From Amycolatopsis tucumanensis (lineage in GTDB: Bacteria > Actinomycetota > Actinomycetes > Mycobacteriales > Pseudonocardiaceae): a stretch of 40,791 nt of DNA. Below the pieces are notes generated by a model. It was not told the origin of the DNA. It worked only from the letters and a program-made list of their open reading frames with translations, and did not search any database. A program made the position numbers and the translations under genes. Below, piece after piece: positions 1 to 7,741 of the stretch; the first letter of the stretch is position 1, and each line of letters begins with the position of its first letter. The stretch spans positions 1-40,791 of the forward strand of contig NZ_JAKGSD010000066.1 in the NCBI RefSeq assembly GCF_021654135.1, given 5' to 3'.

Positions 1-40
1 CACCTTCCGACCACCCCCGCCCCCTCTCCCTGATTGTGTT

Positions 41-104
41 TCAGTCGCCGAGCAGCGGCGTCAAGGCGGGAAAGAGTACCTTGACCCCGCTGATCGGCGA
101 CTAA
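41..104. terminator. Long imperfect inverted repeat, possible bidirectional terminator
   Basis: Bases 41-66 pair with 79-104 around a 12-base loop, with mismatches at only three positions (42/103, 52/93, 59/86). The inner arms are GTCAAGG and CCTTGAC. It lies downstream of the leftward small gene that ends at 202 and near the window edge, so it could terminate that operon. There is no clear T-run, so it could instead be a copy of a dispersed palindrome. The rest of 1-201 shows no gene. Confidence 0.45.
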
Positions 105-201
105 AGATCGGCTGTGGATCGGGGGCGGGGGAGGTCTGGTTGGGGTAGTCGGGCCGCTTCCGTTGCCGGGCGGCGGTTTGTTATTGCCCCGAAAAACCCT
201 G

Positions 202-396
202 TTATTCGTGGTCGTCGGCGTTTGCGCGCCTTGCTGCTTCCCTCATTTCGAAGAGGTCCGTCAGCCAGTCGCCCGTTTCCCGGGCGATGTCGCGCACCGC
301 GCCGGTGATGATCGTCGCTATGTTGCCGATGTGGGTGGCTGCCGACTCGGTCAGCACCTGGACCGTGTCCTTGCCGCTTTCGATCGGATCGACCAT
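202..396 (-). CDS. Small 64-residue protein coupled to the desaturase
   Basis: I do not recognise this family. ATG at 396 is preceded by a GAGGA ribosome binding site that lies against the stop codon of the desaturase, leaving 9 bases between the two genes, so translation is probably coupled. The product is soluble and predicted to be helical: a middle stretch rich in Ile, Thr and Ala (about 15-35), then an acidic and basic tail ending EMREAARRANADDHE. No signal peptide or membrane helix is evident. Its position as third gene after the reductase and desaturase suggests an accessory role in fatty-acid desaturation, but that is inference only. The GTG just upstream (399) is an alternative start. 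Confidence 0.6.
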   Translation of the reverse strand: MVDPIESGKDTVQVLTESAATHIGNIATIITGAVRDIARETGDWLTDLFEMREAARRANADDHE

Positions 397-405
397 CACA
401 CGTCC

Positions 406-1533
406 TCACGCCGCCGCGGAAACCCTGTCGGACGCCAGCGTATCGGGCGTCCGGTCCGCCTGCCGAGGACGCGGCGGCAACGCGAACTTCACGATCTTCT
501 TCGCCACCGACCACAACTGCTTGTGCAGCGGCCCGGTGTTGTAGGGCAGCCCGTACTTCTCGCACACCGCCCGCACCTCCGCGGCGATCTGCGGGTACCG
601 CCGCGCCGGGATGTCCGGGAACAGGTGGTGCTCGATCTGGTGTGAAAGGTTGCCGCTGAGGATGTGGAACAGCGGGCCGCCCGTGATGTTCGCCGAGCCG
701 AGGATCTGGCGCAGGTACCACTGGCCCCGCGTCTCGTTCTCGGTCTCCTCCTCGGTGAAGCTCTCGACGTCGGACGGGAAGTGGCCGCAGAAGATGATCG
801 CGAACGCCCACAGGTTGCGGGTCAGGTTCGCCGACGCGTTGCCCAGGAACGTCAGCGGCGCGAGCGGGCCGGTGAGCAGCGGGAACAATACGTAGTCCTT
901 GCCGACCTGCTTCACCGCCTTGCGCGCCATCCGCTCGCGCATCTGCTTCAGCTCGGGGTCCGACCACTTCCGCTCACCACGCACGACCCGGTCGAACTCC
1001 AGGTCGTGCAACATCACGCCCCACTGGAAGATGAACGCCAGGACCGTCGCGTACACCGGGTTGCCCAGGTAGTACGGGTGCCACTTCTGCGCCGGGTCGA
1101 TGCGCAGGATGCCGTACCCGATGTCGCGGTCCTTGTCGAGCACGTTGGTGAACGTGTGGTGGATGTAGTTGTGCGAGTGCCGCCAGTTCTCCGCGGGCGC
1201 CATCGTGTCCCACTCGAACTTCTGCGAGCTCAGCTCGGGGATGCGCGTCCAGTCGTACTGGCCGTGCATCACGTTGTGGCCGATCTCCATGTTGTCCAGG
1301 ATCTTCGCCAGCGACAGCGCTCCGACCCCGGCGAGCCAGGCCGGCGGGAAGAACCCGGCGAACATCAGCGCCCGCCCGGCGACCTCCAGCCCGCGCTGGG
1401 TCTTGATCACGTTCCTGATGTAGTCGACGTCGTCCTGGCCGAGGTCGGCGACGATCCGCTGCCGGATCGCGTCCATCTCGCGGCCGAACTCCTCGATCTG
1501 CTCCGGCGTCAGCCGGTCCTGCAAGCCGGTCAT
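406..1533 (-). CDS. Membrane fatty acyl-CoA desaturase (DesA3/DesB type)
   Basis: Predicted di-iron integral membrane desaturase that puts a double bond into acyl chains using O2 and electrons from the adjacent reductase. The three histidine clusters of the family are present: HNVMH at 86-90, HSHNYIHH at 119-126 and HQIEHH at 298-303. Hydrophobic pairs lie near 55-78, 155-175 and 215-250. Its 375 residues fit the bacterial acyl-CoA delta-9 desaturase size. The ATG at 1533 is 12 bases after the stop of the reductase, so the two are one operon, as in the DesBC pair of Pseudomonas and the Rv3230c-DesA3 pair of Mycobacterium. The N-terminal 30 residues are charged and probably cytosolic. Regiospecificity cannot be read from the sequence. 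Confidence 0.93.
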   Translation of the reverse strand: MTGLQDRLTPEQIEEFGREMDAIRQRIVADLGQDDVDYIRNVIKTQRGLEVAGRALMFAGFFPPAWLAGVGALSLAKILDNMEIGHNVMHGQYDWTRIPELSSQKFEWDTMAPAENWRHSHNYIHHTFTNVLDKDRDIGYGILRIDPAQKWHPYYLGNPVYATVLAFIFQWGVMLHDLEFDRVVRGERKWSDPELKQMRERMARKAVKQVGKDYVLFPLLTGPLAPLTFLGNASANLTRNLWAFAIIFCGHFPSDVESFTEEETENETRGQWYLRQILGSANITGGPLFHILSGNLSHQIEHHLFPDIPARRYPQIAAEVRAVCEKYGLPYNTGPLHKQLWSVAKKIVKFALPPRPRQADRTPDTLASDRVSAAA

Positions 1534-1545
1534 GGGAAGGCTCCT

Positions 1546-2592
1546 CTACGCGTCGATCTCCACGTCCCCGGCTGGGACGGAGATGCAGAGCTGGATCTCT
1601 TCGTTCTCTTCGCCGGACACCTCGCCCGACTTCGCGTTCCGCACCCGGCCGCGGGCCTTGACCTTCGTGCAGGAGAAGCAGATGCCCATCCGGCACCCGT
1701 GCTCCGGGCGGAGCCCGGCCTCCTCGGCCTGTTCCAGCAGCGGGCGGCCCGAGTTGGGGAACTCGACACCGCTGTGCGCGAACCGCACGGTCCCCTCGGC
1801 CGCCGACTCGTCGATCACCAGCTCCGGCGGCGTGAACTCTTCGGTGATCAGTTGTTCACTCAATTGTTCGCTGTCGTACACGGCCCGCACGGAGTCCATC
1901 AGCGGCGCGGGCCCGCACAGGTAGGTCAGCGCGCCCGCGTACCAGGGCGCGGCCTCGACCAGGTGTTCCCGCGAGAAGAACCCGCTCAGTTCGCCGCCCG
2001 CCGCGTGCGTGCAGGCGAGCACGACCCGCACGTTCGGAGCCTGCCGCGCCAGCTCGCGGGCGTAGAGCACGTCGTCCGGGGTGTTCGCGTAGTGCAGGAA
2101 CACCACCTCGCCCTGGTGCCCCTCGTCGGCGAGGGTGCGCAGCATCGACATCAGCGGGGTGATGCCGCTGCCGCCGCTGATCAGCAGCAGCTTCTCCGGT
2201 CGCGGCTCGGGCAGGGTGAACGTGCCGTCCGCCTGGGACAGGCCGAGCACCCAGCCCGGCCGGGCCCGGTAGAGGTGCTGCGACACCAGCCCCTGCGCCT
2301 TGATCGTCAGCTCCAGCCGCCCGTCCCGGTGCTGCGAACCGGCCGGCGAGTAGCACCGGGTGCGGCGCACGCCGTCGATGTCCACCGAGACCCGCACGTA
2401 CTGGCCCGCCTGGAAGCCGCGCCACGCCGAACTCGGCTTCAGCGTCAGGGTGACCGTGTCGGGGGTCTGGTGCTCGACCGCGGTGACCTCGCCGCGGATC
2501 TCGCGGCGGACCAGCATCGGGTCGATGAGCTCCAGGTAGCGGTCGATGCCGTGCGGGGTGAGCAGCGCCTCGGCGATCGCGGCGAGCCGCAT
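1546..2592 (-). CDS. Ferredoxin reductase, electron donor to the desaturase
   Basis: A 348-residue NAD(P)H-dependent flavoprotein with a C-terminal plant-type 2Fe-2S domain. The FAD motif RCYS is at 79-82, the nicotinamide-binding GGSGITP at 140-146, CGPAPLM near 226-232, and the iron-sulfur cysteines are C300, C305, C308 and C336. This order (flavin, NAD, then ferredoxin) matches DesC/Rv3230c partners of membrane desaturases. The ATG at 2592 is chosen because a strong GGGGAGGAATC binding site precedes it; the frame stays open upstream, but that extension would cross the divergent promoter region. It is the first gene of the leftward operon and is probably repressed by the divergent TetR-family protein. 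Confidence 0.93.
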   Translation of the reverse strand: MRLAAIAEALLTPHGIDRYLELIDPMLVRREIRGEVTAVEHQTPDTVTLTLKPSSAWRGFQAGQYVRVSVDIDGVRRTRCYSPAGSQHRDGRLELTIKAQGLVSQHLYRARPGWVLGLSQADGTFTLPEPRPEKLLLISGGSGITPLMSMLRTLADEGHQGEVVFLHYANTPDDVLYARELARQAPNVRVVLACTHAAGGELSGFFSREHLVEAAPWYAGALTYLCGPAPLMDSVRAVYDSEQLSEQLITEEFTPPELVIDESAAEGTVRFAHSGVEFPNSGRPLLEQAEEAGLRPEHGCRMGICFSCTKVKARGRVRNAKSGEVSGEENEEIQLCISVPAGDVEIDA

Positions 2593-2616
2593 GATTCCTC
2601 CCCGGGAACATTTTCG

Positions 2617-2634
2617 GAGAACACTTGTACACTC
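2617..2634. promoter_or_regulatory. Candidate FabR/DesT-type operator
   Basis: On the minus strand the core reads GTACA-AG-TGTTC, an imperfect palindrome that resembles my recollection of FabR and DesT operators (GTACA, two bases, TGTTC). It sits 25 bases upstream of the reductase ATG and 50 bases upstream of the repressor GTG, the only intergenic space between the two units. Binding here could control both directions. Confidence 0.55.
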
Positions 2635-2683
2635 AATGGTGGCGTACCCGGCGGGGGCGCTGTCAACCGAAGGAGGTGCGGGC

Positions 2684-3358
2684 GTGACGCAGGTCGCACC
2701 CGGAACCGGACGTAGGATCGGCGACGTGTCGGCCGAGTCCGTGAAGCCCGTGAGCCGGCAGGAACGCAAGCAGCGCACCCGCCAGGCCCTGCTGGACGCC
2801 GCGCTCGCCCAGCTCGCCGACCGCCCGTTCGCGGTGCTCAGCCTGCGCGAGGTGACCAAGCAGGCGGACATCGTGCCCACCGCCTTCTACCGGCACTTCA
2901 CGTCGATGGACGAGCTGGGCCTGGTGCTGCTCGGCGAGTCGATGGCGGTCCTGCGCCGGATGCTCGACGCCGCGCGCGACACCGGCACCGACTTCGACCA
3001 GGTCGCCCGCACCGTCGTGCGGACCCTGCACGAGTACACCCGCGCGCACGAGGCCCACTTCCGCTTCCTGACCAGGGAACGACACGGCGGGTCCGGCGCG
3101 GTGCCGCAGGCCGCGCGCACGGAACTGCGCATGTTCGCCGGCGACCTGGCCGTCGACCTCGCCCGGTTCGACTGCCTGCGCCGCTGGCGGACGGACGACC
3201 TGCGAATGCTCGCCGACATGATCGTCACGATGCTGCTGTCCACCGCGGTGGAACTCATCGAAACCGTGCCGCGCAGCGCGGAATCCGACGAACGCATTCT
3301 GGCCACCGCGGAAAACCGGCTGAAACTGATCGCCCGCGGGGCCGAGCACTGGCAGTGA
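2684..3358 (+). CDS. TetR-family repressor of the FabR/DesT type
   Basis: A 224-residue regulator with an N-terminal HTH (about 27-75) reading SLREVTKQADIVPTAFYRHF, followed by the phrase MDELGLVLLGES, typical of FabR (E. coli) and DesT (Pseudomonas), which sense unsaturated and saturated acyl groups. The match continues into the ligand domain (FRFLTRERHG, then a central segment, then RLKLIARGAEHW at the end). The GTG start at 2684 follows an ideal AGGAGG at 2671-2676; an upstream in-frame ATG would cross the operator and the divergent start. Divergent orientation to reductase-desaturase is the same logic as desT-desCB. Acyl-CoA is the likely effector, by family, not by direct evidence. Confidence 0.88.
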   Translation: MTQVAPGTGRRIGDVSAESVKPVSRQERKQRTRQALLDAALAQLADRPFAVLSLREVTKQADIVPTAFYRHFTSMDELGLVLLGESMAVLRRMLDAARDTGTDFDQVARTVVRTLHEYTRAHEAHFRFLTRERHGGSGAVPQAARTELRMFAGDLAVDLARFDCLRRWRTDDLRMLADMIVTMLLSTAVELIETVPRSAESDERILATAENRLKLIARGAEHWQ

Positions 3359-3419
3359 CCCTCATTCGAGGGACACCGGCGGTTTGCGCGCGCCGACCGG
3401 GCTTGTCACCGTCGGATTC

Positions 3420-3851
3420 ATGCGAAAGATCGCCGTACTGACCGCCGCCGCGTTCCTGCTGGCCACGGCGCCCGCCGCCGCCGAGCCGGCGTTTCTCACG
3501 TCGTACTACGGGAACGGCTGGGGCCTGCAGGTCGAAGGCGCCGTGACCAAGGACGGCGACCAGGCCTATTCGATCGAGCTGAGCGTTTCCGGCACCTGCC
3601 CGGCGGCGCAGATGCTGAGCACGCCGAAAATGGGTGTGCGATACCGGTCGCCGCGCGAGGACTGGCACACGGTGATGTTCCCGTGCGGCACGAATCCGGA
3701 GCCGATCAAGGGATCCGGGTACCTCTTCCCCGGTGACAGCGTGTCGATCCAGGCCATCGGCGAAGCCGGTTTCCCGCCGTCTCCCGGCTACGGCTTCGAG
3801 GTCCAGGTGCAGCCGGCGGAACCTGAGACGGCACCCACCCCGAGCTTGTGA
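3420..3851 (+). CDS. Small secreted protein of unknown function
   Basis: A 143-residue exported protein. The start at 3420 gives a clean Sec signal peptide: MRK, hydrophobic core, and an AAA-E type cleavage site near residue 21; a start 36 bases upstream would put a polar extension before it. The mature part of about 120 residues has two cysteines, C60 and C87, and an immunoglobulin-like pattern of alternating polar and hydrophobic residues, ending in a Pro/Glu/Thr-rich tail. I do not recognise the family. It stands alone between the TetR gene and the SOS-boxed gene. Confidence 0.75.
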   Translation: MRKIAVLTAAAFLLATAPAAAEPAFLTSYYGNGWGLQVEGAVTKDGDQAYSIELSVSGTCPAAQMLSTPKMGVRYRSPREDWHTVMFPCGTNPEPIKGSGYLFPGDSVSIQAIGEAGFPPSPGYGFEVQVQPAEPETAPTPSL

Positions 3852-3854
3852 TCA

Positions 3855-3870
3855 TCGAACACCTGTTCTA
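3855..3870. promoter_or_regulatory. LexA (SOS) box
   Basis: TCGAAC-ACCT-GTTCTA matches the actinobacterial LexA consensus TCGAAC-N4-GTTCGA at 11 of the 12 defined positions, with the correct four-base spacer. It overlaps a likely -10 (TAGCGT) and lies 30 bases before the ATG of the gene at 3901, so that gene is a candidate DNA-damage-inducible gene. Confidence 0.7.
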
Positions 3871-3900
3871 GCGTCGTGCACGGAGGGTAGGGAGTGCACG

Positions 3901-4254
3901 ATGAACCGGCAGGACGAGGAAGACCGCCTGGAGCGGAAGCGGATCGCCGAGCTGGCGGACCAGTGGCGCTCGCTCGCGGGCGCACTGCCGTTCTGGACCC
4001 AGGAGCGCGAGGGCGACGAAATCGTGCTGCGCAACCAGTTCGGCGACGAGCTGCTGGTGACCCTGCACGGGCGCTGGGCCCAGCACTTCGCCCAGTACCT
4101 GGGCTCGCTGCAGAAGACGGCGGGCTGCGCGCTGGCCGAGCTGCTCTGGACCATCGGCGGCCACGGCGACTCGGTGCAGATCCGCCGTCAGGCACGGGAA
4201 CTCCTGCGCGCGATGCTGCTCGAAGAACCCCGGCCACCCGGCCGGCAGCGGTGA
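3901..4254 (+). CDS. Unknown 117-residue protein, probably SOS-regulated
   Basis: Function not recognised. ATG at 3901 is preceded by a purine-rich GGAGGG. The first 25 residues are a charged helix (DEEDRLERKRIAELADQW), the centre contains a short beta-like stretch (DEIVLRNQFGDELLVTLHG), and the C-terminal half is helical with W, H and R residues. No signal peptide, membrane segment or catalytic motif is evident. The LexA-like box 30 bases upstream is the only clue to role: a damage-response function such as a repair accessory or a cell-division inhibitor is possible. There is no operon partner, as the next gene is convergent. Confidence 0.72.
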   Translation: MNRQDEEDRLERKRIAELADQWRSLAGALPFWTQEREGDEIVLRNQFGDELLVTLHGRWAQHFAQYLGSLQKTAGCALAELLWTIGGHGDSVQIRRQARELLRAMLLEEPRPPGRQR

Positions 4255-4282
4255 CGGTGCGTGACCGTCCACTCGCGACAGA

Positions 4283-5131
4283 TCAGCTGGCCGCCAGGAA
4301 GCGCGACGCCCGCTCGGCGACCTCCCCCACCGGGGCCGCGTCCGGCCACAGTTCCACCTCACCGCGCTGGAGCAGGGCACGCGCCCGGGCGTCTGCTCGC
4401 CGCGGGTCGTGCACGACGCTGCGGCCGGCGATGATCGCCAGCACCGGCACGGCGAGAGCACGCAATTGCTCGTCGGTGAACGGGACCGGCCGCGGCAGCG
4501 TGGTCCGGAAGTGCTGGAACCCGGCGCTGAGCAGCCGTCCTTCGACGGTGTCCGCCGGGTCCGCGCCGGTCGCCCAGCGGAGGAACCGCGGCCGGGCCCA
4601 GCTCGAGACGTAGCGCAGGCCGACCGGGAGGGCCCGCAGCACCAGCCCGGGCGGCACCGGGGCGAACGTGGCGACCGGGTCGGCCAGCGTCAGCGAAGCG
4701 ACCCGCTCCGGCCGCCGGACCGCGAGGTTCGCGGCCAGCCACCCGCCGGTCGAGACGCCGAGCAGGTGCGCCCGCCCGAGGCCGAGCCGGGCCAGGGTGT
4801 CGTCGAGCCAGCGTGCCTGGTCCCCGGCGTCGCGGATCGGCGCGGTCTGCTCGCTGCGACCCGGTTCGCCGAGCGGATCGACAGTGTGGACGCGGTGGCG
4901 CCGGGCCAGCGCCGGGATGCCCGCCCGGAACGCGACGCTCGTGCCGCAGCGCCCGGGCAGCAGGACGAGCGGGTCACCGGCCGTGCCGAAGCGGTAGACG
5001 CGGACCACGCCGAAGGCCGTGGGGATATCGCGCACGGCGGCCGGCTCGGGCATCGCACGCATCGCTTCGTCGTAAACGGCGTCGTAGCGTGCCCGGTTAC
5101 CCGCCGACCGAAACCCGCCGAGCCCGCTCAT
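4283..5131 (-). CDS. Alpha/beta hydrolase fold protein lacking the usual catalytic His
   Basis: A 282-residue protein with the alpha/beta hydrolase layout: oxyanion-region LLPGRCGTS near 57-65, DPLGEPGRS near 85-93, and the nucleophile elbow GVSTGG with Ser127. The C-terminal region, where family members have a GxxH motif, reads WPDAAPVGEVAERASRFL with no His; the nearest are in VVHDPRR and GFQHFR. It may therefore be inactive or use a displaced His. ATG at 5131 is chosen for its GAGGT binding site; a longer frame continues upstream but reaches back into the divergent promoter. It stands alone and converges on the gene that ends at 4254. Confidence 0.82.
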   Translation of the reverse strand: MSGLGGFRSAGNRARYDAVYDEAMRAMPEPAAVRDIPTAFGVVRVYRFGTAGDPLVLLPGRCGTSVAFRAGIPALARRHRVHTVDPLGEPGRSEQTAPIRDAGDQARWLDDTLARLGLGRAHLLGVSTGGWLAANLAVRRPERVASLTLADPVATFAPVPPGLVLRALPVGLRYVSSWARPRFLRWATGADPADTVEGRLLSAGFQHFRTTLPRPVPFTDEQLRALAVPVLAIIAGRSVVHDPRRADARARALLQRGEVELWPDAAPVGEVAERASRFLAAS

Positions 5132-5280
5132 TCGCACCTCGCCATCGTGAAATTCGGCACCGTCGCGGCCGCCGTCGGTGACCCGGCACTGACACCCCGT
5201 TGCCACTCCGAGGAAAACGGCCATGTCGATCGTCGCCTCCCCCGGCCACGAGGTCGAATCCGGGAGTTACCGTGGAAGGC

Positions 5281-5673
5281 ATGTTCGGTATGGCCGCGGT
5301 CTGGGCGGAACGCACGTCCCGTCGGACGCTGAATCATCTGCACAGCCAGCTGGGCGCCGCGGGGCTCGTCGCCGCCGTGGCCACCGCGCCCGGTCTGGCC
5401 GCGGTGGTCGACCAGCACGCGGCCGCGGTGCGCGACATCCTCGCCGCGGGCGTGGAAGGTTCGGCGGCCGTCGCGGGAGTCGTGTTGCTCGCCGGGTACG
5501 CGCGCGGCCTGCTCGACCACGCGCGCGAAGCCGGCTGGCGGCTGACCGTGCCGCACGGCCCGGAATCGGGGCCGATGGACTGGCTGACCTTCCGCCTGCT
5601 GGCGGTCTGCACGCTGGCGAACTCGATGGACGACCCCCACTACCGCCAGGGCTTCGAACTGGAACTGCGCTAG
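5281..5673 (+). CDS. Small hypothetical protein, possibly DUF6401-like
   Basis: A 130-residue, Ala-rich, mostly helical protein. The central phrase PGLAAVVDQHAAAVRDIL followed by GYARGLLDHA and a late LLAVCTLANSMDD recalls the small actinobacterial DUF6401 proteins that often lie near secondary-metabolite genes; this is from memory and not firm. ATG at 5281 follows GGAAGG. No signal peptide; some segments are hydrophobic but punctuated by charged residues. It is followed by a strong hairpin terminator and has no co-directional neighbour, so context adds nothing. Confidence 0.65.
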   Translation: MFGMAAVWAERTSRRTLNHLHSQLGAAGLVAAVATAPGLAAVVDQHAAAVRDILAAGVEGSAAVAGVVLLAGYARGLLDHAREAGWRLTVPHGPESGPMDWLTFRLLAVCTLANSMDDPHYRQGFELELR

Positions 5674-5684
5674 GCGCAAGAGAA

Positions 5685-5710
5685 CGGCCGGTCCGTCGCC
5701 GGACCGGCCG
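5685..5710. terminator. Hairpin terminator between convergent genes
   Basis: Perfect 10-bp arms CGGCCGGTCC and GGACCGGCCG around a six-base loop, 12 bases after the stop of the rightward gene (5673) and 40 bases beyond the end of the leftward gene (5751). No long T-run follows, as is common for high-GC actinobacterial terminators. It probably serves both strands. Confidence 0.75.
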
Positions 5711-5750
5711 CCTCTCCCTGTGCTCCCCGTCTTGAGGGTGCTCCCCGTCG

Positions 5751-6590
5751 TTACCGGAAGCTCTCCGGCGGCCGCATGGTCGCGCCGCGGTCCGACCCCA
5801 TGGAACCGGTCGGCTGGCGCATCTCCTGCGTGGCCTCCTCCGCGCTCGGGGTGGTCGCGCGGGTCGCGTCCTCACGGCCACGCTGGTAGGCCTCGGCGTG
5901 CGCCTTGGCGGCCGGGATCTGCTCCTCGGCGCGGCCCAGCCAGCGCTCCCAGCGCTGCTGCATCGGCTTCACCAGGCCACCGCCCATGCCGACGATGACG
6001 ACACCGCCGATCGTCGCGAGCACGGTGACCAGCACCGGCGTGGTGACGGTGGTGGCGACGCCGATCTGGTTCAGGGCCGCGATGATGCCCAGCGCCCAGA
6101 TGAACACCGCCGCGATCGTGCCCAGTGTCTTGCCGTAGGACAGGCCGCTCAGCGCTCCGCCGACCAGGTCCTTCACCGCGCGGGCGATCGCGCCGGCGAC
6201 CACCACGATGATGATCGCGACCGCGGCCTTCGGCAGCCACGCGACGATCCCCGTCAGCAGCCCGCTCACCGGGTTCGGCCCCCACACGCCGAAGGCGAAC
6301 TGCAGGGCGATCAGCAGGACCGCGTAGTACACCAGCTTGGCGATGATGTCCGAGGCGTCGTACTTGCTCTTGGCGAGCATCTGCTTGATGCCGCCGCGCT
6401 CGACCACCCGGTCGAACCCGACCTTCTCGAGCACCTTGTTCACGATCTTGCCCAGTGCTTTGGCGATGAACCAGCCGATCGCGAGGATCACCAGGAACGC
6501 GACGAACTTCGGCACGAAGGTCGCCACCGCGCTCCAGGCGTTGGACACACCCTGGCCGAAGTCGACGGCCGCCAGGTTGGACGTTGCCAC
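5751..6590 (-). CDS. Membrane protein with conserved TM helices (MscS-related)
   Basis: A 279-residue integral membrane protein of the 'conserved TM helix' group related to the pore region of mechanosensitive channels. Hydrophobic helices lie at about 22-42 (FVAFLVILAIGWFIAKAL), 80-100, 120-150, 165-190 and 200-225; the first ends in IVNKVLEKVGF, typical of the family. A soluble C-terminal tail of about 55 residues is rich in charged residues and Thr/Ser, and the usual MscS beta domain is missing. The GTG start at 6590 follows GGGAGAG; in-frame ATGs further up would cross a 90-base stretch of poor coding character. Single gene. A role in osmotic or membrane-stress adaptation is inferred from family only. 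Confidence 0.85.
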   Translation of the reverse strand: MATSNLAAVDFGQGVSNAWSAVATFVPKFVAFLVILAIGWFIAKALGKIVNKVLEKVGFDRVVERGGIKQMLAKSKYDASDIIAKLVYYAVLLIALQFAFGVWGPNPVSGLLTGIVAWLPKAAVAIIIVVVAGAIARAVKDLVGGALSGLSYGKTLGTIAAVFIWALGIIAALNQIGVATTVTTPVLVTVLATIGGVVIVGMGGGLVKPMQQRWERWLGRAEEQIPAAKAHAEAYQRGREDATRATTPSAEEATQEMRQPTGSMGSDRGATMRPPESFR

Positions 6591-6805
6591 TGGCCTCTCT
6601 CCCTTCCGTTGCAGGAGCAACCTGCGCCCCGTTTCTGAAGCGCTTTCGATGAAGTGGCTACCCAGCCCTGGCAGGGCCACACTTCAATGACCTGCAGGTA
6701 TCCCCCACGCGTGTGATGCAGGACCCATCGCGGCAGGGGTACCAAAACGGCTCCCACCGGCGGTTTCGCGACGATTTCGCGGCCGCGCCGACCGGGTGGA
6801 AAAAG

Positions 6806-7741
6806 TCAGTCGGCCGCCGCTCGCGCGGGGCGTCGCGCCGGCACGGCGATGCGGCTGATGTCGGATGCCACCACGATCTCGCCGCCGAACGACGCGGCCG
6901 CCTCGGCGCGGAACGCCTCCGGGTCCGGGTAGCGCTGCGAGAAGTGCGACAGGACCAGCTTCCGCACCCCGCACTCCGCCGCCACCCGCCCGGCCTGCGC
7001 GGCTGTCAGGTGCCCGTACTCGGTCGCCAGCGCGGCGTCCGCGGACAGGAACGTCGACTCGATCACCAGCAGGTCCGCGTGCTCGGCCAGCTCGAAGACG
7101 CCGTCGCAGAGCCGGGTGTCCATCACGAACGCGAACCGCTGGCCCCGGCGCGGCTCGCTCACCGCCGGCAGCTCGACCCGCCGCTCGCCGACCTCGACGA
7201 ACCCGTCCCGCTGCAGCTGCCCGACCGCGGGGCCACGCACGCCCAGCGCCGCCAGCCGGTCCGGCAGCATCCGCCGGGTGTCCGGCTCGACCAGCTGGTA
7301 CCCGAACGACTCGACAGGGTGCGACAGCCGCCGCGCGAGCAGACGGCCGAACGCGCCGCGCGCGATCTCACCCGGCTCGGCCACCGGCGACTCCACCAGC
7401 TCCGCCGTCTCGCGGAAGGCGCTCGCGTGCCGCAGCCTCGCGAAGTACTCCGCGCCGGAGGCCGGGTAGTGCGCGACCACCGGGTGCCGCACCCCGTCCA
7501 GCGACAACCGCTGCACCACGCCCGGCACGCCGAGGCAGTGGTCGCCGTGGAAGTGGCTCAGGCAGATCCGCGTGATCGAACTGGCCGCCACCCCGGCGAA
7601 CAGCATCTGCCGCTGTGTGCCCTCGCCGGGGTCGAACAGCAGCCCCTCGCCGTCCCAGCGCAGCAGGTAGCCGTTGTGGTTGCGGGTGCGCGTCGGCACC
7701 TGGCTTCCGGTCCCCAGCACCACCAGTTCACGCACGGACAC
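6806..7741 (-). CDS. rnz: Ribonuclease Z (tRNA 3' endonuclease)
   Basis: A metallo-beta-lactamase-fold RNase that removes the 3' trailer of tRNA precursors, of the usual 311-residue length. The zinc motif HFHGDH is at 63-68, and the downstream ligands are in HYPASG, VMDTR (Asp) and LSHFSQRY (His), in the order expected for RNase Z. The N-terminal LGTGSQVPTRTRNHNGYLL is the family signature. GTG at 7741 overlaps the 3' end of the PucR gene by 14 bases, so the two leftward genes may share a transcript, although their functions are unrelated. Confidence 0.95.
   Translation of the reverse strand: MSVRELVVLGTGSQVPTRTRNHNGYLLRWDGEGLLFDPGEGTQRQMLFAGVAASSITRICLSHFHGDHCLGVPGVVQRLSLDGVRHPVVAHYPASGAEYFARLRHASAFRETAELVESPVAEPGEIARGAFGRLLARRLSHPVESFGYQLVEPDTRRMLPDRLAALGVRGPAVGQLQRDGFVEVGERRVELPAVSEPRRGQRFAFVMDTRLCDGVFELAEHADLLVIESTFLSADAALATEYGHLTAAQAGRVAAECGVRKLVLSHFSQRYPDPEAFRAEAAASFGGEIVVASDISRIAVPARRPARAAAD

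Noticed and set aside
664..2715. Very long rightward open frame antisense to the desaturase and reductase
   Set aside because: Composition is a mirror of the antisense genes, with runs of Arg, His, Val and Gln typical of frame shadows in high-GC DNA.
2593..2880. Longer N-terminus for the reductase
   Set aside because: The extension is antisense to the repressor start and lacks an RBS; ATG at 2592 has an ideal one.
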